A DNA stretch of 64,000 nt, from contig NZ_VFRP01000010.1 of the NCBI RefSeq assembly GCF_006385685.1, positions 1 to 64,000 of the forward strand, given 5' to 3'. The notes beneath the pieces were generated by a model. The model was not told the origin of the DNA, did no database searches, and was given only the letters and a program-made list of their open reading frames with translations. The DNA comes from Amaricoccus solimangrovi. Its GTDB lineage: Bacteria > Pseudomonadota > Alphaproteobacteria > Rhodobacterales > Rhodobacteraceae. Both the position numbers and the translations under genes were made by a program. Of this stretch, positions 1 through 10,301 are shown one piece after another; the first letter of the stretch is position 1, and each line of letters begins with the position of its first letter.

Positions 1-93
1 TCGCCCATCGCCATGGAAGAGAAGCTCCGCTTCGCCATCCGCGAGGGCGGACGCACCGTCGGCGCCGGCGTCGTCTCCAAGATCATCGAGTAA
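1..93 (+). CDS. tuf: Elongation factor Tu, C-terminal end (partial)
   Basis: Only the last 30 codons and the TAA stop are inside the window. The residues [20 protein letters not shown] are the near-invariant C-terminus of EF-Tu, the GTPase that delivers aminoacyl-tRNA to the ribosome. Its position just before rpsJ matches the str-to-S10 junction of most proteobacteria (fusA-tuf-rpsJ). Confidence 0.95.
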
Positions 94-174
94 ATCGCCG
101 AGAGGCATCCCCGTGGCCGGGGCGGAAGTCCCGGCCACGCGACGTTTCAACCCTTGAGCCGAGAGGCGAATAAC

Positions 175-483
175 ATGCAAGGTCAGACTATCCGCATCCG
201 GCTGAAGGCCTTCGACTACCGTGTCCTGGATGCCAGCACCTCGGAGATCGTGAACACCGCGCGGCGCACCGGCGCGCGCGTGCGTGGCCCGATCCCGCTG
301 CCGAACAAGACCGAGAAATTCACCGTTCTGCGCGGGCCGCACATCGACAAGAAGAGCCGCGAGCAGTTCGAAATCCGGACGCACAAGCGTCTTCTCGACA
401 TCGTCGACCCGACGCCGCAGACGGTGGACGCGCTGATGAAGCTCGACCTCGCCGCCGGCGTCGACGTTGAAATCAAGCTCTGA
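175..483 (+). CDS. rpsJ: 30S ribosomal protein S10
   Basis: 102 aa, normal length for S10, which sits in the 30S head and also acts with Nus factors in antitermination. The core [14 protein letters not shown] and the [20 protein letters not shown] segment are typical. ATG at 175 is chosen over the in-frame TTG at 154 because it gives the family N-terminus [11 protein letters not shown]. First gene of the S10 cluster, 81 bp after tuf. Confidence 0.97.
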   Translation: MQGQTIRIRLKAFDYRVLDASTSEIVNTARRTGARVRGPIPLPNKTEKFTVLRGPHIDKKSREQFEIRTHKRLLDIVDPTPQTVDALMKLDLAAGVDVEIKL

Positions 484-496
484 GGGACTGGAAGAG

Positions 497-1327
497 ATGC
501 GTTCCGGAGTATTAGCAAGGAAGCTGGGCATGACCCGGCTGTTCATGGAAGACGGGAAGCAGATCCCCGTCACCGTTCTTCACATGGAGAACGTGCAGGT
601 CGTCGCGCAGCGGACCGGCGAGAAGGACGGCTATTCCGCCGTTCAGCTCGGCGCGGGCGCCGCGAAGGCCAAGCGCACCAGCGCGGCCATGCGCGGCCAC
701 TTCGCCGCCGCCAAGGTCGAGCCGAAGCGCAAGCTCGTCGAGTTCCGGGTCTCCCCCGAGAACCTGATCGAGGTGGGCGAGGAGATCACGGCGGACCACT
801 ACTTCGCCGGCCAGTACGTCGACATCGCGGGCACCTCGATCGGCAAGGGCTTCGCGGGCGGCATGAAGCGGCACAACTTCGGCGGTCTGCGGGCCTCCCA
901 CGGCGTGTCGATCAGCCACCGCTCGCACGGTTCGGTCGGGCAGTGCCAGGACCCGGGCAAGATCTTCAAGGGCAAGAAGATGGCCGGCCACATGGGTTCG
1001 GTGCGGGTCACGACGCAGAACCTCGAGGTCGTGCGCACCGATGCCGACCGCGGCCTGATCATGGTCAAGGGCGCGGTCCCCGGTTCGAAGGGCGGCTGGG
1101 TCACGATCAAGGACGCCGTGAAGAAGGCGACGCCCGACAACGTCATCCTGCCGGCGGCGCTCCGCTCGGCGGCGAAGGCGGCGCACGAGGCGGCGATGAA
1201 GGCGGCCGAGGAAGCGGCGGCGGCCGAGGCCGAGGCGGCGCGTCTGGCGGCCGAGGCCGAGCAGGCCGCGATCGAGGCGGCCGAGACCCCGAACACGGCT
1301 CCGGGAGAAGGGACCGAAGAGAAATGA
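497..1327 (+). CDS. rplC: 50S ribosomal protein L3 with long C-terminal tail
   Basis: 276 aa, clearly longer than E. coli L3 (about 209). The body starts [16 protein letters not shown] (ATG at 497, after GGAAGAG) and carries the conserved loop [26 protein letters not shown] that reaches towards the peptidyl-transferase centre. After about residue 215 comes an Ala/Glu-rich tail ([20 protein letters not shown], ending GEGTEEK), probably helical and surface exposed. Overlaps rplD by ATGA, suggesting translational coupling. Confidence 0.96.
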   Translation: MRSGVLARKLGMTRLFMEDGKQIPVTVLHMENVQVVAQRTGEKDGYSAVQLGAGAAKAKRTSAAMRGHFAAAKVEPKRKLVEFRVSPENLIEVGEEITADHYFAGQYVDIAGTSIGKGFAGGMKRHNFGGLRASHGVSISHRSHGSVGQCQDPGKIFKGKKMAGHMGSVRVTTQNLEVVRTDADRGLIMVKGAVPGSKGGWVTIKDAVKKATPDNVILPAALRSAAKAAHEAAMKAAEEAAAAEAEAARLAAEAEQAAIEAAETPNTAPGEGTEEK

Positions 1328-1944
1328 AGACCGATGTGATCAAGCTGGACGCGAGCGCGGCCGGGTCGATCGAGCTCGACGACTCGATCTTCGGCCTCGC
1401 GCCCCGCGCCGACATCCTGCACCGCGTCGTGCGCTGGCAGCTTGCGAAGCGCCAGCAGGGCACGCATTCGGTGCTCGGCAAGTCGGATGTGAGCTATTCG
1501 ACGAAGAAGATCTACCGCCAGAAGGGCACCGGCGGCGCGCGGCACGGTTCGCGCAAGGCGCCGACCTTCCGGCACGGCGGCACCTACAAGGGGCCGACGC
1601 CGCGCAGCCACGCGCATGATCTGACGAAGAAGTTCCGGGCCCTCGGCCTGAAGCACGCGCTCTCGGCCAAGGCCGGCGCGGGCAACCTCGTCGTGATCGA
1701 CACCGCCGAAGTCGCCGAGGCCAAGACGAAGTCGCTCGCCTCGACCCTGAAGAACCTGGGCTGGAAGCGCGTGCTCGTCATCGACGGCGCCGAGGTCAAC
1801 GCGGATTTCGCGCGGGCCGCGCGCAACATCGAGGGCGTGGACGTGCTGCCGAGCATCGGCGCGAATGTCTACGACATCCTGCGCCGCGACACGCTCGTGC
1901 TGACGAAGTCCGCCGTCGAAGCGCTGGAGGCGCGTCTGAAATGA
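1324..1944 (+). CDS. rplD: 50S ribosomal protein L4
   Basis: 206 aa, standard length. L4 lines the exit tunnel; in enterobacteria it also represses the S10 operon, which cannot be judged here. The loop [20 protein letters not shown], typical of the tunnel extension, is present. The ATG at 1324 overlaps the rplC stop by 4 nt, and the gene overlaps rplW by 4 nt at its end. Confidence 0.97.
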   Translation: MKTDVIKLDASAAGSIELDDSIFGLAPRADILHRVVRWQLAKRQQGTHSVLGKSDVSYSTKKIYRQKGTGGARHGSRKAPTFRHGGTYKGPTPRSHAHDLTKKFRALGLKHALSAKAGAGNLVVIDTAEVAEAKTKSLASTLKNLGWKRVLVIDGAEVNADFARAARNIEGVDVLPSIGANVYDILRRDTLVLTKSAVEALEARLK

Positions 1945-2237
1945 GCGTGAAGCCGGAACAGTACGACCTGATCCGCAGGCCGATCATCACCGAGAAGGCC
2001 ACCCTGGCCTCGGAGAGCGGCGCCGTGGTGTTCGAGGTCCAGATGAGCGCGACGAAGCCGCAGATCAAGGAAGCGGTGGAGAAGCTCTTCAATGTCAAGG
2101 TGAAGGCGGTCAACACCACCGTCACCAAGGGCAAGGTGAAGCGCTTCCGCGGCCGCCCGGGCACCCGGCGCGACGTGAAGAAGGCCTATGTGACGCTGGT
2201 CGAGGGAAACACCATCGACGTCAGCACGGGTCTCTGA
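1941..2237 (+). CDS. rplW: 50S ribosomal protein L23
   Basis: 98 aa. L23 sits at the tunnel exit and is the docking site for trigger factor and SRP. The family motifs [17 protein letters not shown] and [23 protein letters not shown] are present. Its start overlaps the rplD stop (ATGA). A 114-nt structured gap follows before rplB, so this may be the last gene of a translationally coupled rplC-rplD-rplW block. Confidence 0.97.
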   Translation: MSVKPEQYDLIRRPIITEKATLASESGAVVFEVQMSATKPQIKEAVEKLFNVKVKAVNTTVTKGKVKRFRGRPGTRRDVKKAYVTLVEGNTIDVSTGL

Positions 2238-2351
2238 TAAGGGGGCGCACCCCTCGGATCGACCGAGTCGCATGTCGCCGCCCCACCGGGCGGCGATTGA
2301 ATTGAAGAGATCCCCTTCCCGAGGGGACGGAAAGCAACGGAAGACAGCAAG
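2238..2351 (+). promoter_or_regulatory. Structured leader between rplW and rplB
   Basis: A 114-nt gap in a cluster otherwise packed to within 0-20 nt. It holds a 9-bp hairpin TCGCCGCCC-CACC-GGGCGGCGA (2275-2296) and a second, TCCCCT-TCCCG-AGGGGA (2311-2327), shortly before the rplB start. No T-run follows either stem, so a terminator is unlikely. A ribosomal-protein-binding leader or mRNA-processing site is possible. That function is inferred from structure only. Confidence 0.45.
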
Positions 2352-3188
2352 ATGGCGTTGAAATCGTACAATCCTACGACGCCGGGCCAGCGAGGGCTGG
2401 TTCTGATCGACCGTTCGGAGCTGTGGAAAGGCCGTCCGGTCAAGACCCTCACCGAGGGTCTGTCGAGCCAGGGCGGACGCAACAACACCGGGCGGATCAC
2501 GATGCGTCGGCGCGGCGGCGGGGCCAAGCGGCTCTACCGCATCGTGGACTTCAAGCGGCGCAAGTTCGATGTGCCCGGCAAGGTGATCCGGATCGAATAC
2601 GATCCGAACCGCACCGCCTTCATCGCGCTCATCGGCTACGCCGACGGCGAGCAGGCCTACATCCTGGCGCCCCAGCGGCTCGCCCCCGGTGACTCGGTGG
2701 TCGCCGCGGCCAAGGCCGACATCAAGCCGGGCAATGCGATGCCCTTCACCGCGATGCCGATCGGCACGATCGTCCACAATGTCGAGCTGAAGGCCGGCAA
2801 GGGTGGCCAGATCGCCCGCGCCGCCGGCACCTACGCGCAGTTCGTGGGCCGCGACGGCGGCTACGCGCAGATCCGTCTCTCCTCGGGCGAGCTCCGCATG
2901 GTGCGCCAGGAGTGCATGGCGACGGTCGGCGCGGTCTCGAACCCCGACAACTCGAACCAGAACCTCGGCAAGGCCGGCCGCTCGCGCCACCTCGGCCTGC
3001 GGCCCAAGGTTCGCGGCGTCGTCATGAACCCGATCGACCACCCGCACGGCGGCGGCGAAGGCCGCACCTCCGGCGGCCGTCATCCGGTCACCCCCTGGGG
3101 CCGTCCGACCAAGGGCGCGCGCACCCGTTCGAACAAGGCGACCGCGAAGTTCATCCTGCGCTCGCGTCACCAGAAGAAGAAGCGGTAA
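2352..3188 (+). CDS. rplB: 50S ribosomal protein L2
   Basis: 278 aa, standard. L2 supports the peptidyl-transferase centre and subunit association. The OB-fold/SH3 regions and the C-terminal signature [26 protein letters not shown], which includes the functionally important His, are intact. The N-terminus [20 protein letters not shown] is typical of alphaproteobacteria. It ends 9 nt before rpsS. Confidence 0.98.
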   Translation: MALKSYNPTTPGQRGLVLIDRSELWKGRPVKTLTEGLSSQGGRNNTGRITMRRRGGGAKRLYRIVDFKRRKFDVPGKVIRIEYDPNRTAFIALIGYADGEQAYILAPQRLAPGDSVVAAAKADIKPGNAMPFTAMPIGTIVHNVELKAGKGGQIARAAGTYAQFVGRDGGYAQIRLSSGELRMVRQECMATVGAVSNPDNSNQNLGKAGRSRHLGLRPKVRGVVMNPIDHPHGGGEGRTSGGRHPVTPWGRPTKGARTRSNKATAKFILRSRHQKKKR

Positions 3189-3197
3189 GGAGCCATC

Positions 3198-3476
3198 ATG
3201 TCACGTTCTGTCTGGAAGGGCCCCTTCGTCGACGCGTTCGTCCTGAAGAAGGCCGAGAAGGCCCGCGAATCGGGCCGCAACGAAGTCATCAAGATCTGGT
3301 CGCGCCGCTCGACGATCCTGCCGCAGTTCGTCGGCCTGACCTTCGGCGTCTACAACGGCAAGAAGCATATCCCGGTGAACGTCACCGAGGAGATGATCGG
3401 TCAGAAGTTCGGCGAGTACAGCCCGACCCGTACCTATTACGGGCACGCGGCCGACAAGAAAGCGAAGCGGAAGTAA
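3198..3476 (+). CDS. rpsS: 30S ribosomal protein S19
   Basis: 92 aa; S19 binds the 30S head near the A-site tRNA and contacts S13. The N-terminus [20 protein letters not shown] and motif [22 protein letters not shown] are diagnostic. It has a GGAG site (taaGGAGccatc) 7 nt before ATG and is followed 3 nt later by rplV. Confidence 0.98.
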   Translation: MSRSVWKGPFVDAFVLKKAEKARESGRNEVIKIWSRRSTILPQFVGLTFGVYNGKKHIPVNVTEEMIGQKFGEYSPTRTYYGHAADKKAKRK

Positions 3477-3479
3477 GCC

Positions 3480-3863
3480 ATGTCCAAGGAGAAGAATCCC
3501 CGTCGCGTGGCTGACAACGAGGCGATGGCCGTGAGCCGGATGCTGCGTACCAGCCCGCAGAAGCTGAACCTCGTCGCCGCGATGATCCGGAACAAGCCGG
3601 TCGACAAGGCGCTCTCCGATCTGACCTTCTCGAAGAAGCGGATCGCCGAGGACGTCAAGAAGACGCTGCAGTCCGCGATCGCCAACGCCGAGAACAACCA
3701 CGGTCTCGACATCGACGAGCTGGTGGTGGCCGAGGCCTGGGTCGGCAAGAACATGGTCCTGAAGCGCGGCCGTCCGCGCGCCCGCGGCCGGTTCGGCAAG
3801 ATCCTGAAGCCGTTCAGCCAGGTCACGATCAAGGTTCGTCAGGTCAGCGAGGAGACCGCGTAA
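3480..3863 (+). CDS. rplV: 50S ribosomal protein L22
   Basis: 127 aa; L22 has a beta-hairpin lining the exit tunnel opposite L4. The core [25 protein letters not shown] is typical. The segment [27 protein letters not shown] is the basic hairpin and C-terminal strand. Its stop shares one base with the rpsC start, indicating coupling. Confidence 0.97.
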   Translation: MSKEKNPRRVADNEAMAVSRMLRTSPQKLNLVAAMIRNKPVDKALSDLTFSKKRIAEDVKKTLQSAIANAENNHGLDIDELVVAEAWVGKNMVLKRGRPRARGRFGKILKPFSQVTIKVRQVSEETA

Positions 3864-4585
3864 TGGGTCAGAAGATCAATCCGATCGGCCTGCGCCTGCA
3901 GGTCAACCGCACCTGGGACAGCCGCTGGTTCGCCGACGGCAAGGAATACGGCAAGCTGCTTCACGAGGACATCGCGATCCGCGACTACATCAAGAAGCAC
4001 GCCTCCCAGGCCGGCATCAGCCGCGTCGTGATCGAGCGTCCGCACCGCAAGTGCCGCGTGTCGATCCATGCCGCGCGTCCGGGCGTCATCATCGGCAAGA
4101 AGGGCGCGGACATCGAGACGCTGAGGAAGGCGCTCTCGAAGTTCACCAAGTCCGAACTGCACCTCAACATCGTCGAGGTCCGCAAGCCCGAGATCGACGC
4201 CGCGCTGGTGGCCGAGAACATCGCGCAGCAGCTCGAGCGCCGCGTTTCGTTCCGCCGCGCGATGAAGCGCGCCGTGCAGAACGCGATGCGCATGGGCGCG
4301 CTCGGCATCCGCGTGAACGTCGGCGGCCGCCTCGGCGGCGCCGAGATCGCGCGCACCGAGTGGTATCGCGAGGGCCGGGTGCCGCTGCACACGCTCCGCG
4401 CCGATATCGACTACGCGCTCGCCGAGGCCTCGACCGCCTATGGCATCATCGGGATCAAGGTCTGGATCTTCAAGGGCGAGATCCTCGAGCACGATCCGCA
4501 GGCCCGCGACCGTCGCCACGCCGAGTTGCAGGAAGGCGGCGGCATGCGTCCGCAGCGCCGCGACCGCGACCGCGACGCGCGCTGA
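3863..4585 (+). CDS. rpsC: 30S ribosomal protein S3
   Basis: 240 aa. S3 forms part of the mRNA entry channel and helicase. The N-terminus [20 protein letters not shown] and the type II KH motif [12 protein letters not shown] (about residue 73) are clear. A basic C-terminal tail ([12 protein letters not shown]) extends past the conserved core, as is common in this class. It overlaps rplV by 1 nt. Confidence 0.98.
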   Translation: MGQKINPIGLRLQVNRTWDSRWFADGKEYGKLLHEDIAIRDYIKKHASQAGISRVVIERPHRKCRVSIHAARPGVIIGKKGADIETLRKALSKFTKSELHLNIVEVRKPEIDAALVAENIAQQLERRVSFRRAMKRAVQNAMRMGALGIRVNVGGRLGGAEIARTEWYREGRVPLHTLRADIDYALAEASTAYGIIGIKVWIFKGEILEHDPQARDRRHAELQEGGGMRPQRRDRDRDAR

Positions 4586-4604
4586 GCGGGGGAGATAGAG
4601 TAAG

Positions 4605-5018
4605 ATGCTTTCACCGAAGCGCACCAAGTTCCGCAAGCAGTTCAAGGGCCGCATCCATGGCGATGCCAAGGGCGGCACCGAGATCACCTTCGGCCACTAC
4701 GGCCTGAAGGCGACCGAGCCGGAACGCATCACCGCGCGTCAGATCGAGGCCGCCCGCCGCGCCCTGACCCGCCACATGAAGCGCCAGGGCCGCGTCTGGA
4801 TCCGCATCTTCCCGGACGTGCCGGTCACGAAGAAGCCGACCGAGGTCCGCATGGGCAAGGGCAAGGGTTCGGTCGAATTCTGGGCCGCCAAGGTCAAGCC
4901 CGGCCGGATCATGTTCGAGATCGAGGGCGTGAACGAGGAGGTCGCCAAGGAGGCGCTCCGCCTCGCCGCGATGAAGCTCCCGATCAAGTGCCGGTTCGTC
5001 GCCCGCGAAGACTGGTAA
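4605..5018 (+). CDS. rplP: 50S ribosomal protein L16
   Basis: 137 aa; L16 organises the A-site tRNA pocket. [19 protein letters not shown] and the [26 protein letters not shown] segment are diagnostic. In the usual gene order rpmC follows within a few bases. Here a terminator-like hairpin and a transporter gene come first, so rplP is probably the last gene of its transcript. Confidence 0.98.
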   Translation: MLSPKRTKFRKQFKGRIHGDAKGGTEITFGHYGLKATEPERITARQIEAARRALTRHMKRQGRVWIRIFPDVPVTKKPTEVRMGKGKGSVEFWAAKVKPGRIMFEIEGVNEEVAKEALRLAAMKLPIKCRFVAREDW

Positions 5019-5044
5019 GAGGCCGGCGGATCGCCGTCCCTCGG

Positions 5045-5069
5045 AAGGCCCCGGGAGACCGGGGCCTTT
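5045..5069 (+). terminator. Rho-independent terminator-like hairpin after rplP
   Basis: Perfect 10-bp stem AAGGCCCCGG / CCGGGGCCTT around a GAGA tetraloop, followed by TTGTCGTTT. It starts 27 nt after the rplP stop. The stem arms are base-for-base those of the hairpin after adk at 15839-15863. The A-rich left and T-containing right flanks would allow action in both directions. Confidence 0.75.
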
Positions 5070-5206
5070 GTCGTTTCGATCCTCGGAACCGGCGGGCGCG
5101 GGTATCTTCGCGCGGCGCGTCGCGGTTGGGGGGAGCGGCCGAACGGATGGCGCGGACACTCGCTTTGCGCTAGGCTGATCCCGCGCGGCGACCGGGGGGA
5201 CGGCCG

Positions 5207-6721
5207 ATGAACTATCTCGCCAGATATCCGTCGGGGCTGCCCGCCCTGTTCCTCGTCGAGATGTGGGAACGGTTCAGCTACTACGGGATGCGCGCCATCC
5301 TCGTGCTGTTTCTCGTGGACAGGGCGGAGACCGGGGGGCTCGGCCTCGACACGGCCGAGGCCGCGGCGATCTACGGGCTCTATACCGCCTCGGTCTACAT
5401 CCTCGCGCTGCCCGGCGGCTGGATCGCGGACCGCTTCTGGGGCTGCCGCCGCGCGATCCTGACGGGCTCCGTCGCGATCATGACCGGCCATGTGCTGCTC
5501 GCCGTCTCCGGCGAAAGGGCGGCGGTCTTCTACCTCGGCCTCGTCGCCATCGCGCTCGGCACCGGCCTGCTGAAGCCCAACATCTCGACCATGGTCGGCA
5601 CGCTCTACGACAAGAACGACATCGGCGGGCGCGACGCGGGTTTCTCCTTCTTCTACATGGGCATCAATGTCGGGGCGATCCTCGGCGGGCTGATCGCCGG
5701 ATATCTCGGCGAGACATGGGGCTGGCACTGGGGCTTCGGCGCCGCGGCGGTCGCCATGGCGCTCGGCTTCGTCAATTTCGTCCATGCCACGCGAACCTCG
5801 CTCAAGGGCAAGGGCGCGCCGCCGCGCCACCACGCCCATCCCGACACGGCCACCGGACGCCGCGACCACCTGTTCACGGCGCTGATCGTGGGCGCCGTCG
5901 CGCTCGTCATCGCGGCCGCGGCGCTGACCGGCCGGATCGACCTCGGCGGCGCCCAGGGGCTCGCGCGGGCGATGGGGCTGGTGATCGTCGCGGTGGCGGT
6001 CGGTTTCTTCCTCAACATCTATCTCGCCGGCGACCTGACCGGGCCGGAGAAGCGGCGAATGATCGTGCTCGCGATCCTCTTCGTCGCCGCGGCGCTGTTC
6101 TGGTCGGGGTTCGAGCAGGCCGGCTCCTCGCTCAGCATCTTCGCGAACGATCTCACCCAGCGACAGTTCGGGAGCTTCCTTGTTCCCGCGTCGTGGTTCC
6201 AGAACCTCAACCCGTTCTTCATCATCGTGCTGACGCCGGTCTTCGCCGGCTTCTGGATCTATGCCGAGAAGCGCTGGGAGATCCCGGTGATGGTGAAGTT
6301 CGGGATCGCGCTCATCGTCATGGGGCTCGGCTACCTGCTGCTCGTGCCGGCCGCGGGGACGGCGGCGACGGGCGCCAAGGTCTCGCTCCTCTTCCTCGTC
6401 GGCACCTATTTCCTCCACACGGTCGCCGAACTCCTGCTGAGCCCGGTCGGGCTCAGCACCTTCTCGCGGCTGGCGCCGGAGCGGTTCGTGAGCCAGATGA
6501 TGGGCTTCTGGTTCGTCGCCGCCTCGCTCGGCAACCTGATGGCGGGGCTGCTCGCGGCCGGCATGGATACCGAACACGCCTCGGGCCTGCCCGAGGCCTT
6601 CTGGCGGATCTTCCTCACCAGCGCCGGTTTCGGTGTCGTGCTGCTCGTCCTCGCGCGGCCCGTCACCCGCTGGGCGCTCGGCGGGAGCGAGCGGCTGGAG
6701 GAGAGCGCCCCGGCGCGATAG
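5207..6721 (+). CDS. POT/PTR2-family proton-coupled peptide transporter
   Basis: 504 aa, the usual size for a bacterial proton-dependent oligopeptide transporter (14 TM). The N-terminal [15 protein letters not shown] is the ExxERFxYY proton-coupling motif of the family. The second PTR2 signature is at [14 protein letters not shown] (about residue 149). Predicted role is uptake of di- and tripeptides across the inner membrane. It sits between rplP and rpmC, after a terminator and with 161 nt before rpmC, so it interrupts the S10 cluster. Codon use looks like that of its neighbours, so transfer from a distant source is not indicated. The exact substrate is unknown. Confidence 0.9.
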   Translation: MNYLARYPSGLPALFLVEMWERFSYYGMRAILVLFLVDRAETGGLGLDTAEAAAIYGLYTASVYILALPGGWIADRFWGCRRAILTGSVAIMTGHVLLAVSGERAAVFYLGLVAIALGTGLLKPNISTMVGTLYDKNDIGGRDAGFSFFYMGINVGAILGGLIAGYLGETWGWHWGFGAAAVAMALGFVNFVHATRTSLKGKGAPPRHHAHPDTATGRRDHLFTALIVGAVALVIAAAALTGRIDLGGAQGLARAMGLVIVAVAVGFFLNIYLAGDLTGPEKRRMIVLAILFVAAALFWSGFEQAGSSLSIFANDLTQRQFGSFLVPASWFQNLNPFFIIVLTPVFAGFWIYAEKRWEIPVMVKFGIALIVMGLGYLLLVPAAGTAATGAKVSLLFLVGTYFLHTVAELLLSPVGLSTFSRLAPERFVSQMMGFWFVAASLGNLMAGLLAAGMDTEHASGLPEAFWRIFLTSAGFGVVLLVLARPVTRWALGGSERLEESAPAR

Positions 6722-6882
6722 CCTCCGCGCGCGCCGGCGAGACGCCGGGAGCCGCCGTTCCCGGCGTTTCGGCGTTGCATTTCCCCGCCGTTGCGGGTAC
6801 ACGGCCCGCTCACCATGAACTCCGCCAGAATCAGGGTGACCCAGCTTTGGGGGCCCTCTGGCGATGTTGAAAGGATAAACCG
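6722..6882 (+). promoter_or_regulatory. Gap before rpmC, possible promoter
   Basis: 161 nt separate the transporter from rpmC. A weak sigma70-like pair, TTGCAT at 6775-6780 and TACACG at 6798-6803 (17-nt spacer), would place a transcript start about 75 nt before rpmC. A fresh promoter is expected here if the hairpin after rplP terminates. The match is only fair. Confidence 0.3.
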
Positions 6883-7095
6883 ATGGCCACCAAATCGGCC
6901 GATCTGCGGGCGAAGACGCCCGACCAGCTGCGCGACCAGCTCGCCACCCTCAAGAAGGAATCGTTCAACCTGCGCTTCCAGCGGGCCACCGGCCAGCTCG
7001 AGAACACCGCGCGCATGGAAGCCGTCCGCCGCGACGCCGCCCGTGTCCTGACGATCCTGAACGAAAAGGCCGCCGCGGCGGCTTCGGAGGCCTGA
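6883..7095 (+). CDS. rpmC: 50S ribosomal protein L29
   Basis: 70 aa; small two-helix protein near the tunnel exit. The motif [32 protein letters not shown] is the L29 signature. Preceded by AAAGGATAAACCG as ribosome site. The C-terminus has an Ala-rich end ([10 protein letters not shown]). It restarts the ribosomal string after the inserted transporter and lies 3 nt before rpsQ. Confidence 0.97.
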   Translation: MATKSADLRAKTPDQLRDQLATLKKESFNLRFQRATGQLENTARMEAVRRDAARVLTILNEKAAAAASEA

Positions 7096-7098
7096 GCC

Positions 7099-7347
7099 AT
7101 GCCCAAGCGTATTCTCCAGGGTACCGTGACCAGCGACAAGAACGACCAGACGGTCACCGTCCTCGTCGAGCGTCGCTTCACCCACCCGGTGATGAAGAAG
7201 ACCGTGCGTCAGTCGAAGAAGTATCGCGCGCACGATGCGAACAACCAGTTCAAGGTCGGCGACGTCGTGCGCATCCAGGAATGCGCGCCGGTGTCGAAGA
7301 CCAAGCGCTGGGAAGTGCTCGTCGAGACGGCGCGGGCGGAAGCCTGA
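7099..7347 (+). CDS. rpsQ: 30S ribosomal protein S17
   Basis: 82 aa; primary 16S-binding OB-fold protein. [34 protein letters not shown] and the [21 protein letters not shown] segment are typical. It lies 3 nt after rpmC. The 58-nt gap to rplN holds a small hairpin (GCGGGC-TTCGT-GCCCGC). Confidence 0.97.
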   Translation: MPKRILQGTVTSDKNDQTVTVLVERRFTHPVMKKTVRQSKKYRAHDANNQFKVGDVVRIQECAPVSKTKRWEVLVETARAEA

Positions 7348-7405
7348 GTTCTCGGATTTTGACGAAACCGCGGGCTTCGTGCCCGCAGGTCGGGAGTAAC
7401 GACTT

Positions 7406-7774
7406 ATGATCCAGATGCAGACCAATCTGGATGTCGCTGACAACTCCGGCGCCCGCCGGGTTCAGTGCATCAAGGTTCTGGGCGGATCCAAGCGGAAGTA
7501 CGCCTCCGTCGGCGACATCATCGTGGTGTCGGTGAAGGAGGCCATTCCGCGTGGCCGCGTGAAGAAGGGCGACGTGCGCAAGGCCGTGGTCGTGCGCACC
7601 GCCAAGGAAGTCCGCCGCGAGGATGGCACCGCCATCCGCTTCGATCGCAACGCCGCCGTGATCCTCAACAACCAGAACGAGCCGGTCGGCACCCGCATCT
7701 TCGGGCCGGTCGTGCGCGAGCTGCGGGCGAAGAACTTCATGAAGATCATCTCGCTCGCGCCGGAGGTGCTGTGA
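7406..7774 (+). CDS. rplN: 50S ribosomal protein L14
   Basis: 122 aa, invariant family length. L14 contacts L19 and the 30S subunit and is the target of the silencing factor RsfS. It starts [25 protein letters not shown] and includes [26 protein letters not shown]. Its stop overlaps the rplX start (ATGA-type, 1-nt shared with TGATG). Confidence 0.98.
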   Translation: MIQMQTNLDVADNSGARRVQCIKVLGGSKRKYASVGDIIVVSVKEAIPRGRVKKGDVRKAVVVRTAKEVRREDGTAIRFDRNAAVILNNQNEPVGTRIFGPVVRELRAKNFMKIISLAPEVL

Positions 7775-8078
7775 TGGCCGCGAAACTCCGCAAGGGCGAC
7801 AAGGTCGTCGTGCTCGCCGGCAAGGACAAGGGCAAGCAGGGCGAGATCACCCGGGTTCTGCCGAAGGACAACAAGGCCGTGGTCGAGGGCGTGAACGTCG
7901 CCATCCGCCACCAGCGCCAGACGCAGGCGAGCCAGGGCGGCCGGATCCCGACCGCCATGCCGATCGACCTCAGCAATCTCGCGCTCCTTGACGCGAACGG
8001 CAAGGCCACCCGCGTCGGCTTCCGTCTGGAAGGCGACCAGAAGGTGCGTTTCGCCAAGACCACCGGGGAGGCGATCTG

Positions 8079-8079
<1 letters not shown>
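7774..8079 (+). CDS. rplX: 50S ribosomal protein L24
   Basis: 101 aa; assembly initiator for the 50S subunit with a KOW motif. The start at 7774 ([23 protein letters not shown]) is chosen because the KOW domain begins at once, and because of the coupled overlap with rplN. Upstream in-frame sequence lies inside rplN. It overlaps rplE by 1 nt. Confidence 0.97.
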
Positions 8080-8639
<560 letters not shown>

Positions 8640-8658
8640 CGCGGGGGAAAGGTTAGAG

Positions 8659-8964
8659 ATGGCCAAGGTTAGCATGATCAACCGCCAGAAGAAGCGTGAA
8701 GCTCTTGTGGCGAAATACGCGGACAAGCGCGCCGAGCTGAAGGCGATCGCCCGCGACGAATCCCGTCCGATGGAAGAGCGGTTCAAGGCGCAGCTCCGGC
8801 TCGCCAAGCTGCCGCGCAATTCCTCGGCGACGCGTCTTCACAACCGGTGCGAGGTCACCGGCCGTCCGAAGGCGTACTACCGCAAGCTCCGGATGTCGCG
8901 TATCGCGCTCCGCGACTTCGCCTCGCGGGGGCAGATCCCCGGCATGGTCAAGTCGAGCTGGTAA
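8659..8964 (+). CDS. rpsN: 30S ribosomal protein S14, zinc-independent type
   Basis: 101 aa, the long form without the CxxC zinc knuckles (one Cys only, in [17 protein letters not shown]). The C-terminus [22 protein letters not shown] is the S14 signature. It binds the 30S head next to S19 and S10. 12 nt before rpsH. Confidence 0.97.
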   Translation: MAKVSMINRQKKREALVAKYADKRAELKAIARDESRPMEERFKAQLRLAKLPRNSSATRLHNRCEVTGRPKAYYRKLRMSRIALRDFASRGQIPGMVKSSW

Positions 8965-8976
8965 GGGGGAACGGAT

Positions 8977-9375
8977 ATGTCGATGAATGATCCCCTGGGC
9001 GATATGCTCACCCGCATCCGCAACGCCTCGATGCGCGGCAAGTCCACCGTCCGCACCCCGGCCTCGAAGATCCGCCGCTGGGTCCTCGACGTGCTGAAGG
9101 ACGAGGGCTACATCCGCGGCTACGAGGACGTGACCTCGGCGAAGGGCCTGCCCGAGATCGAGATCTCGCTGAAGTATTTCGACGGCGCCCCGGTCATCCG
9201 GGAACTGAAGCGCGTGTCGAAGCCGGGCCGCCGCGTCTATTCGGCCGCGAAGGAGATTCCGCAGATCCGCCAGGGTCTCGGCGTCGCCATCGTCTCGACC
9301 CCGAAGGGCGTGATGACCGACGCGCATGCGCGCACCGCCAATGTCGGCGGTGAAGTGCTGTGCATGGTGTTCTGA
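8977..9375 (+). CDS. rpsH: 30S ribosomal protein S8
   Basis: 132 aa; central-domain assembly protein, and the translational repressor of the spc operon in E. coli. [23 protein letters not shown] and the C-terminal [31 protein letters not shown] are typical. ATG at 8977 follows AAGGGGGAACGGAT. An ATG two codons later is an alternative start. Confidence 0.97.
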   Translation: MSMNDPLGDMLTRIRNASMRGKSTVRTPASKIRRWVLDVLKDEGYIRGYEDVTSAKGLPEIEISLKYFDGAPVIRELKRVSKPGRRVYSAAKEIPQIRQGLGVAIVSTPKGVMTDAHARTANVGGEVLCMVF

Positions 9376-9385
9376 GGAGAGGGCA

Positions 9386-9919
9386 ATGTCTCGTATTGGG
9401 AAGAAACCGGTCGAGCTGCCTGGTGGCGTCAGCGCCACCGTCTCCGGCCAGACCGTCTCGGTGAAGGGGCCGAAGGGCACCCGCGAATTCACCGCGACCG
9501 ACGACGTGACGATCGCGCTGGCGGAGAACGCGGTGACGGTGACGCCGCGCGGCACCTCCAAGCGCGCGCGCCAGCAGTGGGGCATGTCCCGCACGCAGGT
9601 CGCGAACCTCGTCGACGGCGTGACCAAGGGCTTCAAGAAGGAAATGGACATCACCGGCGTCGGTTACCGCGCCGCCGTCCAGGGCAAGGTCCTGAAGCTC
9701 TCGCTCGGCTACTCGCATGACGTGGATTTCGCGATCCCGGAAGGCGTGACGATCACCACCCCGAAGCCGACCGAGATCATCGTCGAGGGCATCGACCAGC
9801 AGGTCGTCGGCCAGGTGGCGGCGAACATCCGTGAGTGGCGGAAGCCGGAACCCTACAAGGGCAAGGGCATCAAGTACCGCGACGAATTCATCTTCCGCAA
9901 GGAAGGCAAGAAGAAGTAA
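9386..9919 (+). CDS. rplF: 50S ribosomal protein L6
   Basis: 177 aa; two-domain protein near the factor-binding site. [31 protein letters not shown] and the C-terminal [24 protein letters not shown] are diagnostic. ATG at 9386 is preceded by GAGGAGAGGGCA, a strong ribosome site. Confidence 0.98.
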   Translation: MSRIGKKPVELPGGVSATVSGQTVSVKGPKGTREFTATDDVTIALAENAVTVTPRGTSKRARQQWGMSRTQVANLVDGVTKGFKKEMDITGVGYRAAVQGKVLKLSLGYSHDVDFAIPEGVTITTPKPTEIIVEGIDQQVVGQVAANIREWRKPEPYKGKGIKYRDEFIFRKEGKKK

Positions 9920-9930
9920 GGAGCGCTCAA

Positions 9931-10290
9931 ATGGCGAACAGCAAGAGAGAGTTGTTCCAGAAGCGCCGCCTGCGCGTCCGGAACAAGCTGCGGTCGATGG
10001 CCAATGGTCGTCCGCGCCTCAGCGTCCATCGGTCCTCGAAGAACATTTCCGTCCAGCTGATCGACGACGTCCAGGGCCGCACCCTGGCCGCCGCCTCGAC
10101 GATGGAGAAGGATCTGGGCTTCGTCGGCAAGAACAACGTCGAAGCGGCCGCGAAGATCGGCGCCGCGATCGCCGAGCGCGCGAAGGCCGCCGGCGTCGAG
10201 GAGGTCTATTTCGACCGCGGCGGTTTCCTCTTTCACGGGAAGGTCAAGGCGCTCGCCGACGCCGCCCGTGAAGGCGGTCTGAAGTTCTGA
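9931..10290 (+). CDS. rplR: 50S ribosomal protein L18
   Basis: 119 aa; binds 5S rRNA with L5. The ATG at 9931 follows TAAGGAGCGCTCAA and gives [21 protein letters not shown], the family N-terminus. The C-terminus [28 protein letters not shown] is typical. 11 nt later comes rpsE. Confidence 0.97.
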   Translation: MANSKRELFQKRRLRVRNKLRSMANGRPRLSVHRSSKNISVQLIDDVQGRTLAAASTMEKDLGFVGKNNVEAAAKIGAAIAERAKAAGVEEVYFDRGGFLFHGKVKALADAAREGGLKF

Positions 10291-10301
10291 GGGAGACGAG
10301 A

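Noticed and set aside
5207-6721. Recent horizontal transfer of the POT transporter
   Set aside because: Third-position GC and codon choice look like the neighbours and no mobile-element remnants or direct repeats flank it.
4739-6802. A 687-codon leftward open frame across rplP and the POT transporter
   Set aside because: It is antisense to well-recognised genes, has very high Arg/Asp/Glu content and no family motif. Long open antisense frames are common in DNA this GC-rich.
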